From NCBI GenBank assembly GCA_017456005.1, contig JAFTLJ010000099.1:1-57097 (forward strand): 57,097 nucleotides of DNA. The letters run 5' to 3'. This document shows positions 43,451 through 50,898 of the stretch, piece by piece (position 1 is the stretch's first letter; every line of letters begins with the position of its first letter). The notes beneath the pieces were generated by a model. That model searched no databases. It was not told where the DNA came from and was given only the letters and a program-made list of their open reading frames with translations. Source of the DNA: Clostridia bacterium. Its GTDB lineage: Bacteria > Bacillota > Clostridia > Oscillospirales > CAG-272. A program made the translations under genes and the position numbers.

Positions 43451-45151
43451 TTAATCTATCGTTTTGTCCATTTTAAAGCGCTGTATCTTGCGAAGAGTAT
43501 TTTTTGGGAAATCTTCTTCTCTCACTCTGAGCAAGCCAACCTTTTTGTAAGGAACAGCGTTTCTGTTATAATCGTCTACAAATTTTCTGAGGTATGCGTG
43601 CATATCCTTAATACCGTTTGCATCACAATACTCCTTATCAGGGAAAACCTCGAGCACTATGGCGTTGTATTCCGCGCCGCGCTTGCTCTTGCCCTCGTAA
43701 ACCACAGCATCCTGAACACCGGGAATGCCTGCGAATACCTTTTCGATCTCTTCCGGGTAAACGTTTTTTCCGTTGGAAAGAATAATGAGGTTTTTAATTC
43801 TGCCTGTGATGTAAAGAGCGCCCTGCTCGTCCAGCTTGCCGAAGTCGCCCGTGCGGAAGAAGCCTTCCTTATCGAACGCTTCCGTGGTAGACTTAATATC
43901 GCGGTAGTAGCCGAGCATTACGTTGGGGCCTTTAACGCGGATCTCGCCTTCGCCGTTTTCGTTGGGGTGCGCTATCTTTATTTCGTCGCAGGGGAGCACC
44001 AAGCCAACGCTGCCCTTAACCTGGAATTTGTTTCTGTTAACGGCAATGAGCGGTGAGCATTCCGTAATACCGTAGCCATTGATAATAGTTATGCCCCAAG
44101 CATCGAAATCGTCTATAAGCTCTTGGCTTATAGGCGCACCGCCCGAAATAACGAACTGAAGCTCGCCGCCGAACGCTTCCAAAATAGATTTAAAGAAGCT
44201 GCGTCGTTTGTCTATACCGAGCTTGCGCAAAGCGTTGCTGACCTTCATCATATTTCTTACGATCTGTTCTTTGCCCTGCTCCTTGATGTTTGCCATTATT
44301 TTGCGGTGGAAGGTTTCAAGGTAAAGCGGCACGAGTATGAGGTGTGTGGGCTTTTCGAGCTTGAGCTCCTTGAGCACGTATCTTATACCGGAGGAAAGGT
44401 AAACCTCTACGCCGCCGCAGAACTGGCCGAGAAGGTTTACTGTAGAGCCGAACGTGTGGTGAAGCGGAAGCAAGGAAATGGATTTCGGGCTTACTTCCAC
44501 GTATTTAAGGCCTTCCGCAATATCGGAAAGGATCATTTTCTGCGTGAGCATAACGCCCTTGCCCTTGCCTGTGGTACCGGATGTAAAAACAATGAGCGCA
44601 AGCTTTTCGGGGTCGAGGTCGTTTTCAAAATATATATCGCAGCCCTCTTCGAGCGCGGTTTTGCCAAACTGAAGCACATCTGCCCAGTTTTCCTTTTCGT
44701 CTTCTTCTTTTGCGTTGAAAAGAAGGTGGTCTGTTATGCCCGTTCTTTCAAGCACGAGCTCATATTTTTCTTTCATTTCGCGGTCGCAGATAAGCGCCGA
44801 GCATTCGGCAAACGCAATCGTTTCCGCAAGCTCCTCTGCCGTCCATTCGGCATCCAGCGGAACCATAACGGCACCGGAAGCCAGCAGCGCGTAATACGTG
44901 CATATCCAAGCATAGGAAAGCTTGCCCGTAACGGCAATATGCTTGCCCGTATATCCGCGGGAAATAAATGCCGTGCCGAGAGCGCGAACGTCTTCGCGGA
45001 ACTGCCCGAAAGTAACTTTAACGGACATTTTGTCTCTTTGATTTACGCGGTAGGAATACGCCACTCGGTCAATGAAGCGTTCGCTGCAAACCTCAACAAG
45101 CTCTCGCATGGTGGCATATTCGGTTGAATCTATCAAAGCATAATTTTTCAT
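43451..45151 (-). CDS. AMP-forming acyl-CoA ligase (long-chain fatty acid type)
   Basis: 566 aa. ANL-superfamily motifs are present: P-loop LALIVFTSGTTGKGKGVMLTQ, A5 INGYGITECSPL, A7/A8 FFRTGDFGKLDEQGALYITGRIKNLIILSNGKNVYPEEIE, and the A10 lysine in PKNTLRKIQRFKMDKTI. It activates a fatty or other carboxylic acid to the acyl-CoA (or acyl-AMP on a carrier). Substrate preference is not readable. ATG 45151 is chosen because GGAGAG lies about 9 nt upstream; the longer frame start has none. Promoter and operator-like repeat upstream. Confidence 0.92.
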   Translation of the reverse strand: MKNYALIDSTEYATMRELVEVCSERFIDRVAYSYRVNQRDKMSVKVTFGQFREDVRALGTAFISRGYTGKHIAVTGKLSYAWICTYYALLASGAVMVPLDAEWTAEELAETIAFAECSALICDREMKEKYELVLERTGITDHLLFNAKEEDEKENWADVLQFGKTALEEGCDIYFENDLDPEKLALIVFTSGTTGKGKGVMLTQKMILSDIAEGLKYVEVSPKSISLLPLHHTFGSTVNLLGQFCGGVEVYLSSGIRYVLKELKLEKPTHLILVPLYLETFHRKIMANIKEQGKEQIVRNMMKVSNALRKLGIDKRRSFFKSILEAFGGELQFVISGGAPISQELIDDFDAWGITIINGYGITECSPLIAVNRNKFQVKGSVGLVLPCDEIKIAHPNENGEGEIRVKGPNVMLGYYRDIKSTTEAFDKEGFFRTGDFGKLDEQGALYITGRIKNLIILSNGKNVYPEEIEKVFAGIPGVQDAVVYEGKSKRGAEYNAIVLEVFPDKEYCDANGIKDMHAYLRKFVDDYNRNAVPYKKVGLLRVREEDFPKNTLRKIQRFKMDKTID

Positions 45152-45178
45152 AAAACTACTCTCCGTTTTTTGTTTATT

Positions 45179-45234
45179 TGTTGACAAGTCAACATCTTGA
45201 TTATAGTATATCACACTTTTTATTTACTTGTCAA
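45179..45234 (-). promoter_or_regulatory. Promoter with operator-like inverted repeat before the acyl-CoA ligase
   Basis: Minus-strand -35 TTGACA (45229-45234), 18-bp spacer, -10 TATACT (45205-45210). Downstream, around the expected start of transcription, lies a perfect inverted repeat TGTTGAC-AA-GTCAACA (45179-45194). MarR repressors bind such TTGAC-type dyads. Control by the MarR gene at 42904 is an inference. Confidence 0.6.
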
Positions 45235-45247
45235 TAAAATATGCAAA

Positions 45248-45279
45248 AAACACGCATTTTAATATAAAAATGCGTGTTT
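45248..45279 (-). terminator. Terminator after metF
   Basis: AAACACGCATTTT / AAAATGCGTGTTT stem with an AATAT loop and TTTTTTGCAT on the minus strand. Confidence 0.8.
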
Positions 45280-45283
45280 GGGC

Positions 45284-46162
45284 TTATTTCCCCAAAATAT
45301 CCGAAAGGTTTTCCTGCACCTTGAACGCTACGTCCGGCTTGTTCATGGAATAAACGTGCACATTCGTTATATTGTTTGCAAAAAGGTCTATTATCTGGTC
45401 TGTGGCATACGCTATGCCCGCCTGCTTCATAGCCGCGGGGTCGGAGCCGAATTTATCCACAATGCTCTTAAACCTCTGCGGCATAAAAGAGCCGGAAAGC
45501 TTTATGGCTCTGGCAACCTGGTTTGCATTGGTTATGGGCATAATACCCGCTACTACGGGCACGGTTATGCCCGCTTCTCTGATTTTGTAAAGGAAGTTAT
45601 ACAGCAGGTTGTTATCGAAAAACATCTGTGTGGTAAGAAAATCACAGCCTGCGTCCACCTTTTCCTTAAGGTATTTTATATCCTCCTTTTGGTCGCGGCT
45701 TTCGGGGTGCACCTCGGGGTAGCAGGCGCCGCCTATGCAGAAATCCGCGCCGCTTTCGCGCAGCTCGCGCACAAGGTCCACAGCGTGGTGGTAATCCCAA
45801 TGGGAACGGTCCCTGCCCTCCATTTCGGGGGTAAGGTCGCCGCGCAGCGCCATAACATTTTCTATGCCCGCCGCCTTTAAATCTTCGATGCGCGCGCGCA
45901 CCGTTTCCCTTGTGGAGGAAACGCAAGTAAGATGTGCCAGCGTGGAAACGTCGTGCTCGCGCTTTATCTCTTTTGCTATATCCAGCGTATATTTGCTCGT
46001 GCCGCCGCCCGCGCCGTATGTTACGCTCATAAAAGCGGGCTTCAGCGTGGCAATTTCCTTCACAGCCGAGCGAACGCTTTCGAAATTTGCGTCTGTTTTC
46101 GGCGGAAATACCTCGAAAGAGAGGGAAAGTTTTTCGTCTTTAAGTAAATTTATAAGTTTCAT
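45284..46162 (-). CDS. metF: Methylenetetrahydrofolate reductase
   Basis: 292 aa. MetF (TIM barrel, FAD) reduces 5,10-methylene-THF to 5-methyl-THF for methionine synthesis or, in acetogens, the methyl branch. Signatures: LSFEVFPPKTDANFESV with the catalytic Glu, SVTYGAGGGTS, HLTCVSSTR, ALRGDLTPEM and GACYPEVHPES..DYLKEKVDAGCDFLTTQMFFDNNLLY. AAGG site 7 nt before the ATG. No metE/metH neighbour. It has its own terminator. Confidence 0.94.
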   Translation of the reverse strand: MKLINLLKDEKLSLSFEVFPPKTDANFESVRSAVKEIATLKPAFMSVTYGAGGGTSKYTLDIAKEIKREHDVSTLAHLTCVSSTRETVRARIEDLKAAGIENVMALRGDLTPEMEGRDRSHWDYHHAVDLVRELRESGADFCIGGACYPEVHPESRDQKEDIKYLKEKVDAGCDFLTTQMFFDNNLLYNFLYKIREAGITVPVVAGIMPITNANQVARAIKLSGSFMPQRFKSIVDKFGSDPAAMKQAGIAYATDQIIDLFANNITNVHVYSMNKPDVAFKVQENLSDILGK

Positions 46163-46232
46163 TTCTTTGCCTTCATCGTTTTTTGTTTTATTATAATATT
46201 TTTTATACGATTATGCAATACAAAAATACAAA

Positions 46233-46268
46233 AAAACAAAAAACAAAGGCAAAAACCTTGTTTTTTGT
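46233..46268 (-). terminator. Terminator after the 46298 gene
   Basis: An A-rich/T-rich stem of ACAAAAAACAA / TTGTTTTTTGT type with an inner GG / CC pair, ending in T's on the minus strand. Confidence 0.55.
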
Positions 46269-46297
46269 TAAGAGAGATTATTGGGAAATTTGCAAAA

Positions 46298-46786
46298 TCA
46301 TTTTTTCGATTCAAGCTCTGCAAGCTTTGCTTTCAGCTCGTCAAGATCTATCTTGCGCTGTCTTACAGCCATATCGTATCTGTGAATGTGCGAGGAAAGG
46401 CGCATTTTCGCTTCTCTGTTGCGCTTGAAGATGTCGCGCGCGGCAATAGTTGCGACACCAAAAATACACACGGCGCAAAGAACACCTACCGCCACCCAGA
46501 GGGAAGGCTCTGCAGAACCGTTTATAGTTTCGAGAACTGCGTAGCCGAGAACAGCGATAAAAATAATCGCAAGCCCTGCGGCAATGGCTGTCCAGATAGG
46601 GTTGTTGCCGGTAGCCTGGTGCATATATCTGATATACGTGGCTTTTATATCTGCTTTTCTCGCTTTTTCGGAATCCATAGCCAAATAATCTGCTTCGCGA
46701 AACTCTATTTCCGTTTTCAAATTATCAATTTCGCTCGCCACGACCGTTTCTTCGGATATAGCAACATTATTTTTTGTTTCGGACAT
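46298..46786 (-). CDS. Membrane protein with flanking helical regions, XRE-associated
   Basis: 162 aa. A helical N-terminus with ANFSVSETV-like acidic residues (SEETVVASEIDNLKTEIEFREADYLAMDSEKARKADI) precedes two hydrophobic helices, about 79-97 (IWTAIAAGLAIIFIAVLGYAV) and 107-127 (PSLWVAVGVLCAVCIFGVATIAA). A Lys/Glu/Leu-rich C-terminal coiled coil (REAKMRLSSHIHRYDMAVRQRKIDLDELKAKLAELESKK) ends the chain. No family recognised. Its promoter overlaps two palindromes shared with the divergent XRE gene, so it is the likely regulated target of that XRE protein. Confidence 0.7.
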   Translation of the reverse strand: MSETKNNVAISEETVVASEIDNLKTEIEFREADYLAMDSEKARKADIKATYIRYMHQATGNNPIWTAIAAGLAIIFIAVLGYAVLETINGSAEPSLWVAVGVLCAVCIFGVATIAARDIFKRNREAKMRLSSHIHRYDMAVRQRKIDLDELKAKLAELESKK

Positions 46787-46836
46787 AAATTTTATCCCTT
46801 CTATAAAAAATTGATATTATTCTTATACAATTATAT

Positions 46837-46887
46837 TGTAACAAACTGTTACATAAATATTGTAACAAATTGTTACAATATTGTCAA
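46837..46887. promoter_or_regulatory. Two tandem palindromic operators overlapping a promoter
   Basis: Dyads TGTAACA-AAC-TGTTACA (46837-46853) and TGTAACA-AAT-TGTTACA (46861-46877); the second extends to a 21-bp perfect palindrome 46859-46879. Their centres are 24 bp apart. On the minus strand, -35 TTGACA (46882-46887), 17-bp spacer and -10 TACAAT (46859-46864) form the promoter of the membrane-protein gene, so the second dyad covers spacer and -10 and the first covers the start site. Binding by the adjacent XRE regulator is an inference. Confidence 0.65.
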
Positions 46888-46936
46888 TAGCATTTGTTTT
46901 TTTAAAATGCAAAATTTCAATGGCAACGGTGTTCTT

Positions 46937-47167
46937 ATGGCAAACGATATTGAAATGAAGGGTTTGCGCGAAATGCGCAAGAAAAAAGGTTATTCCCAGC
47001 TAAAAGTAGCTATGGATCTCAGCATAAGCCGCGAGGCGCTTTCTTTTTACGAAAACGGCAAGCGCAGCCCCGACCTGCAGATGCTTATTTCCATGTCGGA
47101 ATATTTTGATGTTTCTATCCACTATCTCGTAACGGGGGAGGAGTTCTTCCCGAAATATTTTCATTGA
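46937..47167 (+). CDS. Small XRE-family regulator
   Basis: 76 aa, essentially one helix-turn-helix domain: MKGLREMRKKKGYSQLKVAMDLSISREALSFYENGKRSPDLQMLISMSEYFDVSIHYLVTGEEFFPKYF. Its length and fold match single-domain repressors like those of phages and plasmids. Start uncertain: ATG 46937, 46907 or 46955, all without a strong Shine-Dalgarno sequence. It diverges from the membrane-protein gene at 46298-46786; two palindromes sit between them, as in an autoregulated repressor-target pair. Confidence 0.8.
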   Translation: MANDIEMKGLREMRKKKGYSQLKVAMDLSISREALSFYENGKRSPDLQMLISMSEYFDVSIHYLVTGEEFFPKYFH

Positions 47168-47170
47168 TTC

Positions 47171-47204
47171 AAAAACAGCCAATCGCAGGATTGGCTGTTT
47201 TTTC
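47171..47204. terminator. Terminator between XRE and ADP-ribosylglycohydrolase genes
   Basis: AAAACAGCCAATC / GATTGGCTGTTTT stem with a short loop and T's on the plus strand; a converging position serves both genes. Confidence 0.8.
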
Positions 47205-47211
47205 GTTGCAT

Positions 47212-48600
47212 TTATTCTTCGTAAAGGCCTTCGGGCATATGGAGCATAGTTTTTTCCACGAGCTTGGAAATAGGCGATTTTTCCGCGCCCACAACAGTTG
47301 TGTCGAGAATGCCGTGTGTGGGGGTCTTCCAGTATTCGTCTATGCAGCCTTCGCCGCCGCGCATACCGAGGATAGAGCCGACAGTCGCACCGTTGCAGTC
47401 TGTGTCGAAACCAACGTCAACAGACATACAAATGGATTTGCTGTAGTCGCCCTCGCCGTAGAGCAAGGAAGCAACAACGATAAGCGCGTTGGAAATAGTG
47501 TGGCACCAATCGTGCTCGTCGTCATCGTCCCATTCCGCAGTGATCCAATCGAAAGCGGCTTCCTTGGAAACGCCTGCGTCATATTTTGCAATAAGAGTCA
47601 TAATGCTTTCGTAAAGTCTGGAGGTTGCGGGGATCTCTGCAAGGCCGCCGTAGATAATGTCTTTGATATTGTCGTTTACAGCGGCAACGGCAATCATAGC
47701 GGCTATGAACATTTCGCCGTAGATACCATTTTTAACGTGGGAAATGGAAGCATCTCTCCAAGCCATTTCTGCGGCAAGCTCGGGGTTGCCGGGGTTGATG
47801 TAGCCGAAGTAGTCGCCGCGTATCTGCGCGCCGATCCATTCGCGGTAGGGGTTTTTGTAGACCGCGCAAATGGGCGGATGGTAGCCGCGGAGGTAGTTTA
47901 AGTAGGAAACGCGCTCTGCCGTGCAATAGGATGTTTTGGGCTGGCAGGAAACCCAGAGCTTCATAACATCTTCGGGTGTGAAATCTCTGCCATTTTTCTT
48001 TACGAGCATCTGCGCCATAACAACGTAGTTTGTGTCGTCGTCCCAGGGGGCAAACAATACCTTGTCGGCATAAAATCTTGTTTTCAGCGCGTATTCATAT
48101 TTTTCTTCCACGTCTTCGGGAAGGTCTGTGCTGTAGATGTAGCGGTGCATGGGGTAGTTGCCGGATTCTTTAAGGAAAGGAATGAGCTCCTTGCGCTTCA
48201 TACCCTCCACCGTTTTGCCGAGCAGGCAGCCGCAAATTCTGCCGTACCAAGCGCCGGAAACCTTGTCTTGGAGCGCCGCCGCGTCTGCAGGCATTGTAGC
48301 CTTGAATTCATAAGGTTTGCGGAGCGCCTTTATTTCTTCGAGCGTAGAGGGCTCGTTGTATTTATAGTCTGCTCTCGTTTCCGCGTGTTTTATAATATCG
48401 TAAAGAACGTTTGCTATATCCACTTTGTGGCGGTCATGCTCGAGATTGTGCACAGCGAGAAATACGTCTTTGTATTTTTCAATATCAAGCCCTTCTTCTA
48501 CAGACTGCTTGTATTCTATATCGAGCTGTTTGCAATACGTGTCCCAAGAGCTGAGCTCTTCAAAATCGGGTGTAATATCATAGGTTGTATGGTAAGACAT
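47212..48600 (-). CDS. Second ADP-ribosylglycohydrolase family protein
   Basis: 462 aa, larger than the member at 10407-11210. An N-terminal ~110-residue extension precedes the ARH/DraG core, which begins DKVSGAWYGRICGCLLGKTVEGM. The first metal-binding site is FAPWDDDTNYVVMAQML (acidic DDDT), and the second is ICMSVDVGFDTDCNGATVGSILGMRGG (D-x-D-C-N-G). Eukaryotic ARH3 and bacterial DraG share these. The substrate is unknown; no ADP-ribosyltransferase is beside it. AAAGGAG site and a promoter at 48778-48806. Confidence 0.85.
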   Translation of the reverse strand: MSYHTTYDITPDFEELSSWDTYCKQLDIEYKQSVEEGLDIEKYKDVFLAVHNLEHDRHKVDIANVLYDIIKHAETRADYKYNEPSTLEEIKALRKPYEFKATMPADAAALQDKVSGAWYGRICGCLLGKTVEGMKRKELIPFLKESGNYPMHRYIYSTDLPEDVEEKYEYALKTRFYADKVLFAPWDDDTNYVVMAQMLVKKNGRDFTPEDVMKLWVSCQPKTSYCTAERVSYLNYLRGYHPPICAVYKNPYREWIGAQIRGDYFGYINPGNPELAAEMAWRDASISHVKNGIYGEMFIAAMIAVAAVNDNIKDIIYGGLAEIPATSRLYESIMTLIAKYDAGVSKEAAFDWITAEWDDDDEHDWCHTISNALIVVASLLYGEGDYSKSICMSVDVGFDTDCNGATVGSILGMRGGEGCIDEYWKTPTHGILDTTVVGAEKSPISKLVEKTMLHMPEGLYEE

Positions 48601-48777
48601 TTTTGTTCTCCTTTTCGCCTTTTTCGGCGGAATTGTTCATAAATATAACACTTTTTAGAAAAAACATCAAATAAAGCCTGTTTTTTGTTTCGTTTGAAAT
48701 CACTTTTTGATGTTCATTTCGCACACTTTTTAACAAAAAAACAATATTTTTTTGTGTATATTTATGGTTTATAATTT

Positions 48778-48808
48778 ATTTTAACACGATATATGTGACT
48801 TGTCAACA
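48778..48808 (-). promoter_or_regulatory. Promoter of the second ADP-ribosylglycohydrolase gene
   Basis: Minus-strand -35 TTGACA (48801-48806), 17-bp spacer, -10 TAAAAT (48778-48783). The -35 is embedded in TGTTGACAAGTCACA (48794-48808), nearly the dyad seen at 45179-45194. The 534-bp gap up to 49134 otherwise holds a hairpin and a repeat element, and no gene. Confidence 0.55.
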
Positions 48809-48837
48809 TTAAATTGCGAAATCTTTCACAAAGATAA

Positions 48838-48862
48838 ATACCGCCCTTTTTGAGGGCGGTAT
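48838..48862. terminator. Hairpin, possible terminator
   Basis: ATACCGCCC / GGGCGGTAT stem with a TTTTTGA loop; only a short T-run follows. It is downstream of the anti-sigma-like gene on the minus strand. Confidence 0.5.
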
Positions 48863-48879
48863 CATTAAGTTACAAGCGT

Positions 48880-48980
48880 GACTGAAGGAGTTTGCAGAGT
48901 ATAAACTAACTTTTTGAAATAATTAGATATTAAAAAACTCCTTTCACCACTGCGTTGTCCCCCTCCCTCAGGAGGGAGGC
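48880..48980. repeat. Two-hairpin repeat element, copy B (inverted pair)
   Basis: In minus orientation (48937-48980): an 18-nt palindromic stem CCTCCCTC / GAGGGAGG (48962-48979), then ACCACTGCGTTGT (the small hairpin) and a CTCCTTT tail. A truncated facing copy, GCGTGACTGAAGGAGTTT, lies at 48881-48898, so tails point inward. Same architecture as copies A, C and D. Confidence 0.55.
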
Positions 48981-49134
48981 AAAAATATGTCACACAGTTT
49001 CCAAGACGTCACTTGTAGTTGTGGCAAAAGTTAAATTTGAAAAGCAAAATGTGAATAAGAATATTGTAGTTAGTAACAAGGTGGCTAAAGTTCTGAATTT
49101 TTTATGTGACATAATTTAAAACCTCCTGTATTTT

Positions 49135-50190
49135 TTAGTCTATTGTAATAGCGAAAAATGAAAAATCTTCCAGAAGTTCCCCATCTTCTGTTGTTCTGCC
49201 GGTTATACGAGAAATGCAATAGAAATAGAATGTTCCGTCTTCGAGCCTGCGTAATGTTATATCAGATTTGTTCATTATATCAAAATTATTTTTATAGATT
49301 GCGTTGACTTTAGTTTCTATCACTTTATTGAGTGCGTCCATATTAAGCGCGGACAAATCTACATTGCCCATAGACCCATATCCCGATAAATGATAAGTAT
49401 ATATGTCTCCAGCGCCTGTTATTCCGATTGCGATATAGTCATCTGTTTTTATTCCGTTTATAACTCTATTAAAGGTAAAACGATAACCTTCTCTATATTC
49501 TTCTACAGACTCATTACACAAAGTATAGGCTTCCATATCTTCCACGGTATTGTTTAAAAAATCCATTGCTTTTTCGTAAGCTTCATCACGTGTAATAGGT
49601 GTCTCGGAAAGATCTGGAAAACAGCATTTATCAGCAAAAAAGCCTATTATTTCCCCAGTTTCAGGGTCGCACTCTATACTGAAAACTTTCTTCCAAGTTC
49701 GCATATCAATGCCGCTATAAATATCAAAATCTCGTCCGTAATAAGGGCTATCTGTGGTAAAGTCATATCTACCTGCCCAAGTCCTACCGTTTATTTCTAT
49801 AAACTTTCTTTCGTCTACTTTGCTTTCATCAACAAAATAATTTATATTGTTCAAACTAAACTCTACAGTATGAATTGCATTAAGCGTAGGAAGTCCAGAA
49901 TGCCCACCCATATCATATGCCGTAAACTTGCCGCTTTCGCCGAGCTTGATAACTGTAGGAAGTTCGGCTTCTCCGCCTGTCGTGCCTTGTATCACACCGC
50001 CCGTTGTGCCCGTGCCCGCAGGGGTGTTAAAATGGCTTATAAGCGGTATCGTGCCTATCATAAGTGCTACACACGCCGCCACAGCCACTATTTTTTTTAT
50101 GCTTATTTTCTTTTTCTTGTAATTCATAGCTTCCTCCAAAAATTCATTATCGATATTTCCAAGTGCTTCTAAAAAATCTTTACCTCTCAT
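49135..50190 (-). CDS. Putative anti-sigma factor / sigma-operon membrane protein
   Basis: 351 aa. A short N-terminal segment (MRGKDFLEALGNIDNEFLEEAMNYKKKKIS) precedes one transmembrane helix (IVAVAACVALMIGTIPLI) and a large outer part with no family I recognise; it contains two FTFNRVINGIK..AIGITGAGDIYTYHLSG-like segments reminiscent of a PepSY-type beta domain. It overlaps the sigma gene by 11 bp and follows it, the usual place for an anti-sigma factor, and the 'N-x-D..FLEEA' N-terminus is common in clostridial examples. Codon use is AT-rich. No zinc-binding ASD motif is seen. Confidence 0.7.
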   Translation of the reverse strand: MRGKDFLEALGNIDNEFLEEAMNYKKKKISIKKIVAVAACVALMIGTIPLISHFNTPAGTGTTGGVIQGTTGGEAELPTVIKLGESGKFTAYDMGGHSGLPTLNAIHTVEFSLNNINYFVDESKVDERKFIEINGRTWAGRYDFTTDSPYYGRDFDIYSGIDMRTWKKVFSIECDPETGEIIGFFADKCCFPDLSETPITRDEAYEKAMDFLNNTVEDMEAYTLCNESVEEYREGYRFTFNRVINGIKTDDYIAIGITGAGDIYTYHLSGYGSMGNVDLSALNMDALNKVIETKVNAIYKNNFDIMNKSDITLRRLEDGTFYFYCISRITGRTTEDGELLEDFSFFAITID

Positions 50191-50743
50191 CGTAATTCCA
50201 CCTTTCTTTAAGATATTTTTTTAGTTTTTCTCTTGTACGCACCAAGCGTACAGAAACGTTTTTTGTGCTTATACCGAGTTTTTTCGCTATTTCATCGTAG
50301 CTTTCCATAAACCAGTATCTCCGCACGAAAGCTATGCGGCTTTCCTTTTCCACCGAGCGCAGAAAATCTTGTATAAGTCGTTCCAGCTCCTCCCTTTCGA
50401 TATTTTCGCCCACGTTTTCTTCCACAAAGAGCAAATGGTCCATTTCCTCCAGCGCCTCGTCGTAAACGCACCTTCGCTTCAGGGTACTGTTGCTTCTATG
50501 CTTTTTCAAGGAGATATTGCGAGCTATTTTATAGATAAAAGACGAAAGCGGTTGGGGCTTTTCGGGCGGTATCTTTTCCCACACGCCCAAATAGATGTCG
50601 TTCATACATTCTTCAACATCCTGCTCGTTTCCCACAATGCCCATGGCTATTTTTCGGCATCTTCCGCCATATTTTATATCTATTTCCGAAAGAGCCTCTT
50701 CTTTGCGTGCAAAAAGCATTTCTATTATCGCTTCATCGTTCAT
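50180..50743 (-). CDS. ECF-type RNA polymerase sigma factor
   Basis: 187 aa. Region 2 (KYGGRCRKIAMGIVGNEQDVEECMNDIYLGVWEKIP..SSFIYKIARNISLKKHR) and region 4 (FVRRYWFMESYDEIAKKLGISTKNVSVRLVRTREKLKKYL), the latter a helix-turn-helix for -35 recognition. No region 3, as in extracytoplasmic-function sigma factors. ATG 50743 has AAGGGGG 7 nt upstream; a GTG 18 nt before it is the alternative. It overlaps the downstream membrane gene by 11 bp, a typical sigma/anti-sigma pair. Its regulon and own promoter are not readable. Confidence 0.9.
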   Translation of the reverse strand: MNDEAIIEMLFARKEEALSEIDIKYGGRCRKIAMGIVGNEQDVEECMNDIYLGVWEKIPPEKPQPLSSFIYKIARNISLKKHRSNSTLKRRCVYDEALEEMDHLLFVEENVGENIEREELERLIQDFLRSVEKESRIAFVRRYWFMESYDEIAKKLGISTKNVSVRLVRTREKLKKYLKERWNYDER

Positions 50744-50868
50744 CAAAATCACCCCCTTCACTATATACCTACCCTTTCAGCACCCCAAAACTACACTTTT
50801 TTTGAAAATTTTTTGTTTTTTTCAATATTTTTTATATATTACCATAAAATACAGCTCTGTGCGCAAAA

Positions 50869-50894
50869 AAAACAGACCGAAAATCGGTCTGTTT
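50869..50894. terminator. Terminator after the glycerophosphodiesterase gene
   Basis: AAAACAGACCGA / TCGGTCTGTTTT stem with an AAA loop; T-rich on both strands. Confidence 0.85.
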
Positions 50895-50898
50895 TAGC

